A stretch of 40,610 bases of DNA from Paracoccus wurundjeri (GTDB lineage: Bacteria; Pseudomonadota; Alphaproteobacteria; Rhodobacterales; Rhodobacteraceae), in NCBI RefSeq assembly GCF_030678915.1, contig NZ_JAUUTZ010000034.1, forward strand, positions 1 through 40,610. Reading direction: 5' to 3'. The translations under genes were made by a program, and so were the position numbers. The notes beneath the pieces are model-generated. The model ran no database searches. It was given only the letters and a program-made list of their open reading frames with translations, and was not told the DNA's origin. Positions within the stretch are counted from its first letter, which is position 1. The number at the start of each line of letters is the position of its first letter. Shown piece by piece: positions 1-7,802 of this stretch.

Positions 1-70
1 GGATATCTTTCACCACCTGTTCGGCGGGGGCTTTGGAGGGTGATTTCGATTTTGAGGATTTGGGTCTCAT
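1..70 (-). CDS. IS3-family transposase OrfA, N-terminal part (runs off left edge)
   Basis: Reading leftwards from an ATG at 70-68, the first 23 codons give MRPKSSKSKSPSKAPAEQVV followed by KDI. The Lys/Ser/Pro-rich start leading into EQVVKDI is what I know from the OrfA proteins of one IS3-family subgroup, in which a helix-turn-helix region follows. A GAAGGAA ribosome-binding site sits about 6 bases upstream of the ATG. OrfA normally binds the element ends and is joined to the DDE domain of OrfB by frameshifting. Only the first residues are inside the window, so intactness cannot be judged. The assignment rests on recognising a short N-terminus. Confidence 0.6.
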   Translation of the reverse strand, partial: MRPKSSKSKSPSKAPAEQVVKDI

Positions 71-118
71 CTGCGTTCCTTCGTCACTCCGACGAGACCC
101 AAATCCTCCTTAAATCAC
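54..118. repeat. Inverted repeat near the end of the IS3-like element
   Basis: GAGGATTTGGGTCTC at about 54-68 is matched by its reverse complement GAGACCCAAATCCTC at about 103-117. The right arm lies upstream of the orfA start and the left arm covers its first codons. It could be a hairpin limiting transposase expression from outside promoters, or part of the end structure. I could not fix the exact element boundary. Confidence 0.5.
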
Positions 119-321
119 AACCTCAAATCTGTGCCATGGGTGCTGACGGCCAACACCCACCAGAGTGCCAGTGCCGGGTCGGCACCAGCACTATCAGCGC
201 CTGCCTCCGCAACAGGGCCAATGATCTGAAATGGCACGGACATCATGCCTGCTGCTGTCACCTTAAGCGCCTTCCGGCGCGTGACGCCAGCGTGAATTCG
301 TGTATGGTCGGAATCACCCAT
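115..321 (-). pseudogene. Tat-signal protein, truncated next to the IS3-like element
   Basis: The ORF starts at ATG 321 after a GGGAGC ribosome-binding site. It begins with an N-terminus carrying TRRKALKVTAAG at about residues 14-25, a twin-arginine motif followed by a short hydrophobic stretch, as in proteins exported folded through the Tat pathway. The frame stops after 68 residues, just before the IS end. Tat substrates with this kind of N-terminus are normally several hundred residues long. I therefore infer that the element removed most of the gene. The mature protein family cannot be recognised from what remains. Confidence 0.5.
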
Positions 322-354
322 GATCCGAGCTCCCTAAAGCTGGGGTTGTGGTTA

Positions 355-388
355 GGCCGCACGGGGTGTTGCTGCACACCGTGCGGCC
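355..388. promoter_or_regulatory. GC-rich hairpin between the Tat-gene fragment and the XRE gene
   Basis: GGCCGCACGG (355-364) and CCGTGCGGCC (379-388) are perfect inverted repeats with a 14-base loop. They lie in the region shared by two divergent reading frames, 26 bases before the XRE start codon. There is no following T-run, so an operator or a leader hairpin fits better than an intrinsic terminator. Confidence 0.45.
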
Positions 389-413
389 GCAATATAGTAA
401 TCGCAGGAACATT

Positions 414-701
414 ATGACCGGTTTTATGACATTTTCAAGCAATAATGACATAAAAAAGGACATTTACCCCGAACAGATTCGGGCTGCTCGAGCATTACTT
501 GATTGGACACGAGAGGATTTAGCCAGTGCATCCGGGTTGACTGTTCGGACTCTTGCCAGAATTGAAAGTGCCCAAACCACTCCGAGGCAGACAACGATTA
601 AGGCCTTGTCTACTGCACTGGAAGCCGCCGGCGTTGAGTTCATCCCAGAAAATGGTAGCGGGCCTGGCGTTCGGCTTGCCCATCGGTTGTCGCGTTCATG
701 A
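414..701 (+). CDS. Small XRE-family helix-turn-helix regulator
   Basis: The product is 95 residues. It has a single HTH_3/XRE domain from about residue 19 to 78, with QIRAARALLDWTREDLA as the first helices and GLTVRTLARIE as the turn and recognition helix. The C-terminus is short and basic. I chose ATG 414 because AGGA stands 8 bases upstream; a longer frame opens at 348 but runs through the hairpin. Proteins of this size are free-standing DNA binders in plasmid, phage and toxin-antitoxin settings. No toxin-like partner adjoins it here, so its target is unknown; autoregulation through the hairpin is possible. Confidence 0.8.
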   Translation: MTGFMTFSSNNDIKKDIYPEQIRAARALLDWTREDLASASGLTVRTLARIESAQTTPRQTTIKALSTALEAAGVEFIPENGSGPGVRLAHRLSRS

Positions 702-1181
702 GACATCGTTAGGCAGAAATGGTTTATCATCCAAGATTCTCCGGCGTGAAGATCAGGTAAACCAGAGGAGAAAATATTCACACCCCATGCACCTTCGGTG
801 CTGACACTTTGCGTAAAGATGATCAGCATCTCATTGATAGCCGAGCGTTTTGTCAGGCAGCAAGACGTTTACAATTGGTGCTCTCGACAGTGACAGTGGC
901 ACAAGCTCTTCTCGTGAAATGTTTTTTATTTCAAAATCTTATTTGTCGAACAATTGTATTCTACCGATTTTATTATCCGCAGGTAATACCTATAGCGGCA
1001 AATACTCAGGCTTCGAACCGCCAGCAGGTCAATCCCCACGTAGACGCAATTCGCAGATGACCGCCACTCGGAGCCTTACTGCAACGCTTGCTACGACCGC
1101 CCTGTCCGCACCGTATTCGCGAGGCGGACCTGATATATGTTAAAGACCAGCGTCGACTTGTGTGGATCAGGAGGGCCGCCG
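702..1181. other. 480-bp stretch without a recognised gene
   Basis: Short reading frames cross this stretch on both strands, but none has a convincing start, conserved motif or protein-like composition. Around 910-990 it is AT-richer than its surroundings. I see no tRNA and no clear terminator. Confidence 0.4.
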
Positions 1182-1619
1182 TTGCTTACCAATTATAAAA
1201 TTCGTCAAGCTGGTCATGAAGATGCGCAAGCAATAGCACGGCTCATGCAAGGGCTTGGATTTGACCATTCGGTCGAGGAAATCTTGCGCCGCTGGCATTT
1301 GGTCGGAGACGGCAAGTCTAACCCGGTGCTGATCGCGCACGAACGAGAGAATGCCGTAGGATTGATGGCCCTTCACATCGCACCTCTACTTTTCTATCCG
1401 GAACCGGTAGCTCGCATCACGACGCTGGTCGTTGCGGCAAGGTTTCGCAGGCGCGGGCTTGGACGCGCATTGGTTACGGCGGCAGAATGCCTCGCAAAAG
1501 AAGCTGGATGTGCCACTGTTGAACTCACCACCGGCAATCATCGAATAGATGCACATGCGTTCTATCGGAATTTGGGCTTCGAGGCGTTGGCCTTGCGCAT
1601 GGAAAGACGGGTCTCTTAG
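1182..1619 (+). CDS. GNAT-family N-acetyltransferase
   Basis: This is a single GNAT domain of about 145 residues. The N-terminal strand and helix are NYKIRQAGHEDAQAIARLM. The acetyl-CoA binding loop is RFRRRGLGRALV (motif A, R/Q-x-x-G-x-G/A). The final helix and strand are HAFYRNLGFEALALRM. Such enzymes move an acetyl group from acetyl-CoA to an amine; the substrate cannot be read from sequence. An ATG at 1137 gives a longer frame, but AGGAGGG at 1169-1175 stands 6 bases before a TTG at 1182, so I prefer the TTG. A diverged fragment of the same gene lies at 38500-38626. Confidence 0.8.
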   Translation: MLTNYKIRQAGHEDAQAIARLMQGLGFDHSVEEILRRWHLVGDGKSNPVLIAHERENAVGLMALHIAPLLFYPEPVARITTLVVAARFRRRGLGRALVTAAECLAKEAGCATVELTTGNHRIDAHAFYRNLGFEALALRMERRVS

Positions 1620-1820
1620 CAATGATCGGCTTCGTCCTGCTTCTCAGACCTTCTGGCTGTGCGCGGTGTACAGCGCCTTTCTTGGGCGGGTTCTGAGGTA
1701 CCTCTGGTCGATGGTGCCCTAGCTGTGGTTGCCGTTCAACGATCTTGCAGTGATCGAAGTGATGAGTCCATTGCCGCCATTCAGCGATCTGATATCATTG
1801 CGATATGTCTATGTGTCGGC
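1620..1820. other. Junction DNA before the truncated transposase
   Basis: An open frame enters from 1659 and joins the transposase frame, but its first 54 codons do not resemble the transposase N-terminus. This stretch looks like foreign DNA fused to the truncated element. Confidence 0.4.
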
Positions 1821-2678
1821 CGTCGTCAGCTTGTCGCTCTTGCCGATGAAGGCGGGATCACGCTGCGGCAGAACTACAACCGGCTGGCTCCGCGCCTGGC
1901 AATGCGGATCGGGCGTTATGCCCATGCCCGGCAATTCAAGCGCATGCGCAAGGCGTTGAAGAAGTTGAAGGGTTACACCGGCCGCGTCCTGCGCGACATC
2001 CGCCGTCAGCTGGAGGAGATCCCCGGGGGTTCTTTCCGCGAGCGGGTTCTGGACACCCTCTCACTGGTCGGTCGCCTGCTGCATCAGGATCCCAGGAGCC
2101 GCGGCAAGATCTACGCTTTGCATGAACCCGAGGTGGACTGCATCTCAAAGGGCAAAGCGCGCAAACGCTATGACTTCGGCACCAAGGTCAGCCTGGCCAC
2201 CACCATCGACCAGGGCTTTGTCGTCGGCATGCGGGCGCTGCCGGGCAACCCTTACGACGGCCACACCCTGCTCGAAGCCCTGGAGCAGGTGGCCATCCTG
2301 ACTGGCCAGACCCCAGAGCTGGCGGTCGTGGACCGCGGGTATCGCGGCCACGGTGTAGCGGGCACGAAAGTGCTGATCAGCGGAACGCGCCGGGGCCTGA
2401 CGCCAAAGCTGAAGTCGCTGCTGCGACGACGCAGCGCCATCGAGCCCGAGATCGGGCACATGAAAACCGATGGACGTCTGTCCCGCTGCCCGCTGAAAGG
2501 CACATTCGGCGATGCCATCTTCGCCGTCCTCTGCGGCTGCGGCCACAACATCCGCAAGATCCTCGCCCATCTCAGGGCTCTGATGGCATTCATCCTGGCC
2601 GCCATATACGCCGCAATCATGCCGGGGATCACGACACCAACCGACAATCTCGCCGATCGACACCGTTGTTCAGCCTGA
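1821..2678 (+). pseudogene. IS5-family transposase, 5'-truncated
   Basis: Family-like sequence begins near 1821 with RRQLVALADEGGITLRQNY, a segment that normally lies in the middle of IS5-group transposases, and then continues to a natural stop. The second catalytic Asp (AVVDRGYRG) and the Glu (SAIEPEIGHMK) are present. The region that should hold the first catalytic Asp and the N-terminal DNA-binding part is missing. The protein cannot form a complete DDE site and should be inactive. The C-terminal half has no internal stop or frameshift, so the truncation may be recent. Confidence 0.8.
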
Positions 2679-2682
2679 ACAA
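2666..2682. repeat. 17-bp palindrome at the transposase stop codon
   Basis: TTGTTCAG-C-CTGAACAA is a perfect 8+1+8 palindrome spanning the transposase stop codon. It may belong to the element end or act as a weak hairpin. No T-run follows. Confidence 0.4.
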
Positions 2683-2799
2683 ATTAGGCGAAGCCCCGCA
2701 TCCGTCAAGGAATCTGGCATTCAAATGGAGACCTCCTGCCTGGCAAGGCGCTACCCTTGTACCATCTCGATCAGGCTGGGCCTGACCGGAAGCACGACC

Positions 2800-4341
2800 T
2801 TACCCGACAAGCAATCTCGGGAAATGCTCGGCGACGTCCTTCGAAATGACAGATGTCCCATGGTGGCGTTGAAGATGGTAGGCTAACCCTTGCAGGATAT
2901 TCTTCTTATGCTCGTTCTCCTGGAACTGCTTGGCCCAAGCCTTGAAGAGGTAACGCGTGAGGTTCCGGCCCGTGTCAGGAGTAAATCCGGCCAGCATGTT
3001 TTCCGCGGCCGAGCAGAGCCGCTTTGCGCCAGGAGGAAGCATGAGCAGTCCGAACATGTTTCGATCGACAGGCGCAATGCTGTGAAGTTCCACCACGGCA
3101 TTATAGGCGGAATCCCTGTTCCCATCGGCCATCCAGGCGAAGACCTTGAGGATCAGCAGGTGGATATGGGCTGAACTGGCCGGCTCGACCATGTCGATTG
3201 CCTTGTCGTAATACGATATTGCCGAAGCGATATTCCCCTTGTTCGCTTCGATCTGCCCTTTCAGCGTGAATACCGCTGCGAAGGTCGTGCTGCCGTGGAA
3301 AGCTTCATTGGTCAGCCGGCATGCCAACTCCAGGTAACCCCGGTCGATAAAGCGCAGCATTTTTGCAATTGCCAGCAGATGTCGCGGGTTGCCATGCGCA
3401 TCCGGCAACGCCCTGAGACAGAGATCCTCGATTTCATTCTCCTGCAAATTCCACTCCTCTTCGCTCAATGGAGAGAGATGAATGCTCTGGATGAGCGCGC
3501 CGTATTTATTGAGCGCAGTCATGACCGAACGTTCCGACGCCGCAATGTTCATGGAACTGGCATGGAGCATGTGAGCCGCGTCCTCGTGCCAGTTTTTCAC
3601 ACGATCATCCCGCATGACGGATGCCTCGGGTCCCAGATCGATCAATATCTCGTATTTCCAAAGGGAATAGATGATCTGCTGCGTCAGGGTATCGATACAT
3701 TCCAGCGCATCTTCGACCGGGAAGAGCTTGCGGAATTTGTTGATCACCTTCCCTGATTTTCCGTCACGCAACACCAATGCAATATGCTTGACACCTTCAT
3801 CGACATGCTTACTCACCTCGAGGGTGAATTCGAAATTGTCTCGACTCATTGGATCGGGATGCCATTCCGGGCTGACAATAATTTCCTTGTTTTCATTCAG
3901 CGCCTTGCTGATGCTTGCGGCCAAAAGATTGGGGAAACCAACAGGCGGATCCTGCCCTGGAACATATGCATGTATGGGACCGATCAGGAGAAATGCCGAT
4001 CGCACGTTCGGCTTGACCGGGTCGGCGAACCATATATAGCCATCGCCATATCTGGTCTCGATGAAGCGTGATTTCCTCGCACTATCTCCGAGACGCTTTC
4101 TTAGCCTGTTGATGAGATAGTCGATTTTACGCTCGGACAGGTTTCCGTTTCCATTCTGCAGGACACCAAGAAGCTCTGCCCGGGTGATCAGCCTGTGCGG
4201 GTTTCGAACAAAACACAGCAACAGGGCGTGTTCCTGACGGGAAAAACGAATGACGGAACCGTTCAGTTGTTTTGCCGTTTTCATGTCAGGCTGAAAAACG
4301 AGATCGTGATAGCAAGTCAAAACGCCCCCCGCATCGATCAA
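2800..4341 (-). CDS. HilA/CadC-type transcription regulator: winged helix plus TPR-like region
   Basis: The 513-residue product starts with an OmpR/PhoB-type winged helix, about residues 10-107. Its typical features are RFSRQEHALLLCFVRNPHRL, ERKIDYLINRLRKRLGD and IETRYGDGYIW. No transmembrane helix follows. From about residue 330 to 420 the chain has TPR-like helical pairs (GQIEANKGNIASAISYYDKA). HilA, CadC and related regulators pair such a winged helix with a sensing region, and HilA ends in TPR-like repeats. The first in-frame ATG (4284) would cut the leading strands of the DNA-binding domain, so a TTG at 4341 or 4320 (the latter after GGGGGG) is likelier. It lies 207 bases downstream of the secreted-protein gene, behind a terminator. 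I infer that it controls that gene pair. Confidence 0.75.
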   Translation of the reverse strand: MIDAGGVLTCYHDLVFQPDMKTAKQLNGSVIRFSRQEHALLLCFVRNPHRLITRAELLGVLQNGNGNLSERKIDYLINRLRKRLGDSARKSRFIETRYGDGYIWFADPVKPNVRSAFLLIGPIHAYVPGQDPPVGFPNLLAASISKALNENKEIIVSPEWHPDPMSRDNFEFTLEVSKHVDEGVKHIALVLRDGKSGKVINKFRKLFPVEDALECIDTLTQQIIYSLWKYEILIDLGPEASVMRDDRVKNWHEDAAHMLHASSMNIAASERSVMTALNKYGALIQSIHLSPLSEEEWNLQENEIEDLCLRALPDAHGNPRHLLAIAKMLRFIDRGYLELACRLTNEAFHGSTTFAAVFTLKGQIEANKGNIASAISYYDKAIDMVEPASSAHIHLLILKVFAWMADGNRDSAYNAVVELHSIAPVDRNMFGLLMLPPGAKRLCSAAENMLAGFTPDTGRNLTRYLFKAWAKQFQENEHKKNILQGLAYHLQRHHGTSVISKDVAEHFPRLLVG

Positions 4342-4508
4342 TGGTAGTTTCTATTTTTTACGGACACTCGGTCAAAACGAACCCCTTTAAAATCAACCTC
4401 CCCTTACCGCGTATGCCCGAAACGCTTCATGTTTTTCCAGGAAGCTCGAACAACCTGTAATTGGCGAAACCAACGCACAGGCTTTCCCAAGCAGGTTTAA
4501 ATATCAAA

Positions 4509-4535
4509 CCTGCCGTAGGGTCATCCTACGGCAGG
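4509..4535 (-). terminator. Rho-independent terminator after the secreted-protein gene
   Basis: The perfect 11-bp stem CCTGCCGTAGG / CCTACGGCAGG has a 5-base loop and is followed, in the minus direction, by TTTGATATTT. It starts 14 bases after the stop codon of the upstream gene. It separates that transcript from the winged-helix regulator gene, which therefore probably has its own promoter in 4342-4508. Confidence 0.85.
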
Positions 4536-4548
4536 GTGATGATTTTCC

Positions 4549-5433
4549 CTAATGTTGAGTGCGGCAGTATTCGGAAATCTGAGAATCGGTGAAAGGAGCA
4601 TTGCGGCTCTTTCTCGCCACGAGTTGACCTCTGTCATTCCGCGAACATGTCACATGATCAGATAATCTTGCCGTTGGTTTCTTCTCTTCCGTGAAGTTCA
4701 ACGCAATCAGATCGATCTGTCCGCGGCAATGCTGCGAGATCTGCGCATCGCTGAACGGGGCATCACCGCGTTTCCTGGCGACTATCTGTCCGCTGTCATT
4801 TCGCGAACATGTCACATAATCGGTGATCGAACCCATCGATGTCGCAGCGACGGGTGCTGCAGCAGCAATTCTCGGTGCGGTCCTTTGCGCACGATCCGAG
4901 CGGCCTGCAGCACGTCGCTCCGATGAGGAGCATATGCTGCTAGAAGGGATGCTCCCGACCTGGCGGAGGGCCGCACAGGCGCCGGGATCCCTTGAGGCGA
5001 TCATGATCAGCGCCGCCTGACCTTGCCCCATCTGAGCCAGCAGGCATGCCTCGTCGACTTGAGTCACACCTCCCGAGGCACCGCCGCCGATGATCGAGAT
5101 CCCGATACTACCTCCAAGGCCGCAAGGATGACCTGAGCCCATGGATGGCGGCTGAACCGACGGCGCAGACCGCACCTCGTAGGACCCGCTATACTCATGC
5201 TGGGTCCGGGTCTGGGCTCTACCGCGCTGATCAAGATAGATCTGGGCATTGGACATGCCCCCAGATGCCGAGGCTGTTGCAGAGCTTTCGACCTCCGCGG
5301 AACTCGATGAGCTGGATGATGAATTGCTGCTGGTTGTCTGAGCTTCTGCCTGAGGCACCCAAATCGCCGAAGCGGTCAAGAATGCTAAAAAGGCGACAGC
5401 TGCAGGAGTGATATTTCTGTTGTAGCTAAACAT
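4549..5433 (-). CDS. Secreted protein with Ser-rich segment and two Cys-containing C-terminal repeats
   Basis: I place the start at ATG 5433 because GGAGGGGAGGA lies just upstream; the frame stays open to 5487 without a better signal. The 294-residue product has a signal peptide ending near AEA31. A serine-rich stretch (about 34-55) follows, then a Gly-rich middle with three or four Cys (PCGLGGSIG, DEACLLAQMGQ, GACAALRQVG). The C-terminus holds two 37-residue repeats, about 203-239 and 257-294, each of the form VTCSRND-GQ-VARK-APF-D-QIS-C. I do not recognise the family. The even Cys spacing suggests disulfides after export. It follows the 130-residue secreted-protein gene, with a hairpin between the two. 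Confidence 0.75.
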   Translation of the reverse strand: MFSYNRNITPAAVAFLAFLTASAIWVPQAEAQTTSSNSSSSSSSSAEVESSATASASGGMSNAQIYLDQRGRAQTRTQHEYSGSYEVRSAPSVQPPSMGSGHPCGLGGSIGISIIGGGASGGVTQVDEACLLAQMGQGQAALIMIASRDPGACAALRQVGSIPSSSICSSSERRAAGRSDRAQRTAPRIAAAAPVAATSMGSITDYVTCSRNDSGQIVARKRGDAPFSDAQISQHCRGQIDLIALNFTEEKKPTARLSDHVTCSRNDRGQLVARKSRNAPFTDSQISEYCRTQH

Positions 5434-5510
5434 TTTATTTTCCTCCCCTCCGAACGCAGAGGTGGTTATGAAGGCCGGAGTCGGCACGTTCGGACACCCA
5501 CCCCGGCCAA

Positions 5511-5536
5511 CTTAAGCCCGGTCATGCAGGCTTAAG
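5511..5536. promoter_or_regulatory. Hairpin between the two secreted-protein genes
   Basis: CTTAAGCC (5511-5518) and GGCTTAAG (5529-5536) form a perfect 8-bp stem with a 10-base loop, 16 bases after the stop of the 130-residue gene. No T-run follows. It could stabilise the upstream mRNA or partly terminate, giving more of the first product than the second. Confidence 0.5.
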
Positions 5537-5551
5537 TCGTGACACCTGGTC

Positions 5552-5944
5552 TCAGAACATGGTGCCGAAACCGCCGAAAGCGCCGGAGCTGCTTCCGTTG
5601 GAGCCGCCATAAGTTCCCGAAGCGGTCGCACCGCCAAAGCCGAGGGAACCCGAGGTCGATGTATTGTTCGTCGCACCAGCCGCCGTGGTCCCCGTCACCG
5701 AACCGGAAGCTGCGCCGCCGCCACCAATACCGGTCCAACCAGCAGCAGAGCCGGTCGAGCTCAGACCCATCGAGGTCGTATTGGATGCTGCGGCGACACC
5801 TCCAAAGGTGCCGGACCCAGTCTGACCGGCGAATTGTGCACCGCTTTCAGACCCGGACCAGGCGCCAGTGCCGAGAACCGTTTGTGCCGATGCGGCGCCC
5901 ACGGTCAGAAATACCGCTGAAGCGGCAATTATAAACTTTTTCAT
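5552..5944 (-). CDS. Small secreted Gly/Ser/Ala/Thr-rich protein
   Basis: This is a 130-residue protein with a clear signal peptide (MKKFIIAASAVFLTVGAASA, then QTV). The mature part is almost wholly Gly, Ser, Ala, Thr and Asn with scattered aromatics: GTGAWSGSESGAQFAGQTG, GWTGIGGGGAASGS, ending GAFGGFGTMF. It has no Cys and almost no charge. This composition suits an extended or amyloid-like extracellular structural protein, but I see no curlin repeat and cannot name a family. AGGGAGAT precedes the ATG. It is the first gene of the minus-strand unit, below a long AT-rich promoter region with a direct repeat. Confidence 0.75.
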   Translation of the reverse strand: MKKFIIAASAVFLTVGAASAQTVLGTGAWSGSESGAQFAGQTGSGTFGGVAAASNTTSMGLSSTGSAAGWTGIGGGGAASGSVTGTTAAGATNNTSTSGSLGFGGATASGTYGGSNGSSSGAFGGFGTMF

Positions 5945-6783
5945 TTCAAGATCTCCCTTAACAGAAACGACTTCCTGTCGCTTCGAGAAACACAGTTAGC
6001 AATTATCCGCTCATAAATCAATTAAAATTGGCGAACGACCGCTCATACATATAATCTATATTTAACAATTGATTAACTGACGTTATTATCAATAAATGGT
6101 GTTATTTTATATTCCGAAACGGCACATTAATTATGATTCAATTATTGCATCAATAAACGCAAATGAAATTACGCCAACGACCTCCACGCAAGAATCTACG
6201 CCAAATTATTTGACCTCCACTTAAAATTTAATGAGTTTATTTTCACAGTCTTAAAATAAATTTTTAATCGAAGATCAGCTCAAACAATAGCCGCAACAAT
6301 TAAGCCAATGCATATTGCAGTATATGCAAATTCCCTCAAAAACAAATTATCCATGACATCTTTCCCCCTGTTACGCAAAAATTCGCCTCATTATTGACCG
6401 GAAGGTCAAGATTGGCATGTGAATGTAGTGGAAATGTTGCAATGCGCTATGACGGACGATCAAAATCCGAAAATCTGTCTCGGCCGTTGAAACCGCCTGG
6501 AATTGAGAATCTCGTTCTCCGGAACGGCAAAACAGAATCAGTAAACCATTCGCATCTTGCCCATAAATGCAGTGATCAGGAAAAGAAAAGATCTGACACG
6601 ACCTATGGATGCATTCCCTTCGGTATGCATTCAAGCCAGGCGCCGCCGCCCTGAGGCTTGCGGCTGCATGTCGGATGTCAGATTTGTTCCGCCAGTCCCA
6701 TGCCTCTGATTCGGTCACTTCCCGAATTGGAGCTCATCGGTATGGAGTCACGTTCCAATTTCCAGGTTGAGCAGAAAAGAAGC
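5945..6783. promoter_or_regulatory. Long AT-rich intergenic region upstream of the secreted-protein genes
   Basis: About 840 bases separate the secreted-protein start from the end of the H-NS-like gene. By eye, 5990-6370 is strongly AT-rich, with many runs such as TTAAAATTT and AATAAATTTTTAA, against GC-rich neighbours. A 115-codon frame on the minus strand (6371-6718) has no recognisable domain and I do not call it a gene. AT-rich promoter DNA of this kind is the usual target of H-NS-type proteins, and such a gene lies directly beside it. Confidence 0.6.
6007..6047. promoter_or_regulatory. Direct repeat CCGCTCATA x2, candidate activator site
   Basis: CCGCTCATA occurs at 6007-6015 and again at 6039-6047. 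The copies are in the same orientation, 32 bp apart (about three helical turns), and 63-103 bp upstream of the 130-residue gene. OmpR-type winged-helix regulators commonly bind direct repeats on one DNA face upstream of the promoter. I infer that the neighbouring winged-helix/TPR protein is a candidate binder. Confidence 0.45.
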
Positions 6784-7098
6784 TCAAATCGCCAGATCTT
6801 CAAGCGTCTTTCCGGTTTCGAGAGCCTCGATCACCCATTTTGGCTTGCGGCCGCGTCCGGCCCAAGTCTGCCCGGGTTGTTCCGGATTCTCATACTTCGG
6901 CGTAACGATCCCACGGCCCCTGCGCTCTCCTGCGACAAGCTGAGAGAGTGTAAAACCATATTCCTTGGCTGTCGTATCCAATGCGGCCAATGCCTTGGCT
7001 TTCCGCTGCACGGTGAAGTTGGCGATCGCGGCCTCGACTTCCCGTTGCAATCGTCTCAGCTCATGGAGATCCATTGCCTGAAGATCTACTTGCGCCAT
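6784..7098 (-). CDS. H-NS family nucleoid-associated protein (HvrA-like)
   Basis: The product is 104 residues. The N-terminal half is a coiled-coil oligomerisation region (DLHELRRLQREVEAAIANF, about 8-26). The C-terminal DNA-binding segment contains YENPEQPGQTWAGRGRKPKW, matching the H-NS core W-(S/T/A)-G-R-G-R-x-P. H-NS proteins bind the minor groove of AT-rich DNA and silence acquired genes; the alphaproteobacterial HvrA branch is of this length. I prefer the ATG at 7098 over 7107, because AAGGAT lies directly against the upstream ATG and about 10 bases before the second. It stands next to the AT-rich block. Confidence 0.9.
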   Translation of the reverse strand: MAQVDLQAMDLHELRRLQREVEAAIANFTVQRKAKALAALDTTAKEYGFTLSQLVAGERRGRGIVTPKYENPEQPGQTWAGRGRKPKWVIEALETGKTLEDLAI

Positions 7099-7303
7099 TA
7101 AGATCATATCCTTTGCCGTGAGTTATAATTGAGACAGCGTTTCTATTCCGCAAAAACTGGAAGCGCAAAACAAATTCTCTTTATCACGTTCTCCGTTTTC
7201 TTTCTCTTGAAAAAGCAGGAGTCAGGGTTGTTATAACACAGCACCAGGATCAATCTTGCTTCGGGTTCAGCCCAGCATCCGCATTTCGGGTCTCAGCGAC
7301 ACG
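7099..7303. other. H-NS promoter region and end of an IS4-like fossil
   Basis: 7108-7250 should hold the promoter of the H-NS-like gene on the minus strand. 7250-7303 is probably the terminal DNA of the IS4-like element. I could not define its terminal repeat. Confidence 0.4.
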
Positions 7304-7800
7304 CTACACGACTCTGGAGTTTTCCCTGGGTTTTACAGGGATCCTGAACCAAGGCAGCATGGTATCGAGTAGCTTTGTCCTCAGACGATTTCGGATGTGG
7401 TCGAAGCCGGTTCGGAACCAGGACTTTGCATAGTATCCATGGGTTTTTCGTCGCGGGTTCTGCCGTCCGAATCTGTCTGCGGCGGTGCGTCCTGCCCAAG
7501 CGACCGCGAGAGCGACAAGCGCCATCAGGAGATCAAGCTTGAATGGGTTCGGCAAGCGTGGTCCTCCAGGTTGAGCCCGCGGGTCTTGAGGCACTCGGTG
7601 GCCCACCGCTTGCGATACGCGTTGAGGGCGGTGCGCGGAGCGACGTTGTTGATGACGATCAGCCAATCATCCCCGAGCGGCTTGGCGGCAAAGTTCAGAA
7701 GCGGCGCATCGCTCAGAGCCACATTCTCGCGGGAGCCCAGGCGGACGCGGAAGGTTCAACCGCGCCCGGCCCGGTGCAAACGCGCGCGCAAGGTCGGGTC
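7304..7800 (-). pseudogene. IS4-family transposase fossil (C-terminal part, frameshifted)
   Basis: The last 95 codons (PNPFKLDLLMALVALAVAWA ... RTGFDHIRNRLR ... MLPWFRIPVK) match the C-terminus of IS4-group transposases. In another frame just upstream is GDDWLIVINN-APRTALNAYRKRW-ECL-KTRGLNLED, the part that carries the catalytic Glu and is normally contiguous with it. A short in-frame deletion (the usual FGDA-type segment before KTRGLNLED) and at least one frameshift near 7585 separate the two. Everything N-terminal is missing. The fragment directly abuts the truncated AraC gene. Confidence 0.8.
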
Positions 7801-7802
7801 AT

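Noticed and set aside
414..701. Toxin-antitoxin pair around the XRE protein
   Set aside because: No toxin-like gene lies within a few bases on either side.
1005..1040. tRNA-like T-loop match (GGTTCGAAGCC on the minus strand)
   Set aside because: There is no acceptor stem, D-arm or anticodon arm at the right distances.
6371..6718. 115-codon minus-strand frame in the AT-rich region
   Set aside because: It has no domain, mixed composition and no convincing start. It is more likely chance open frame.
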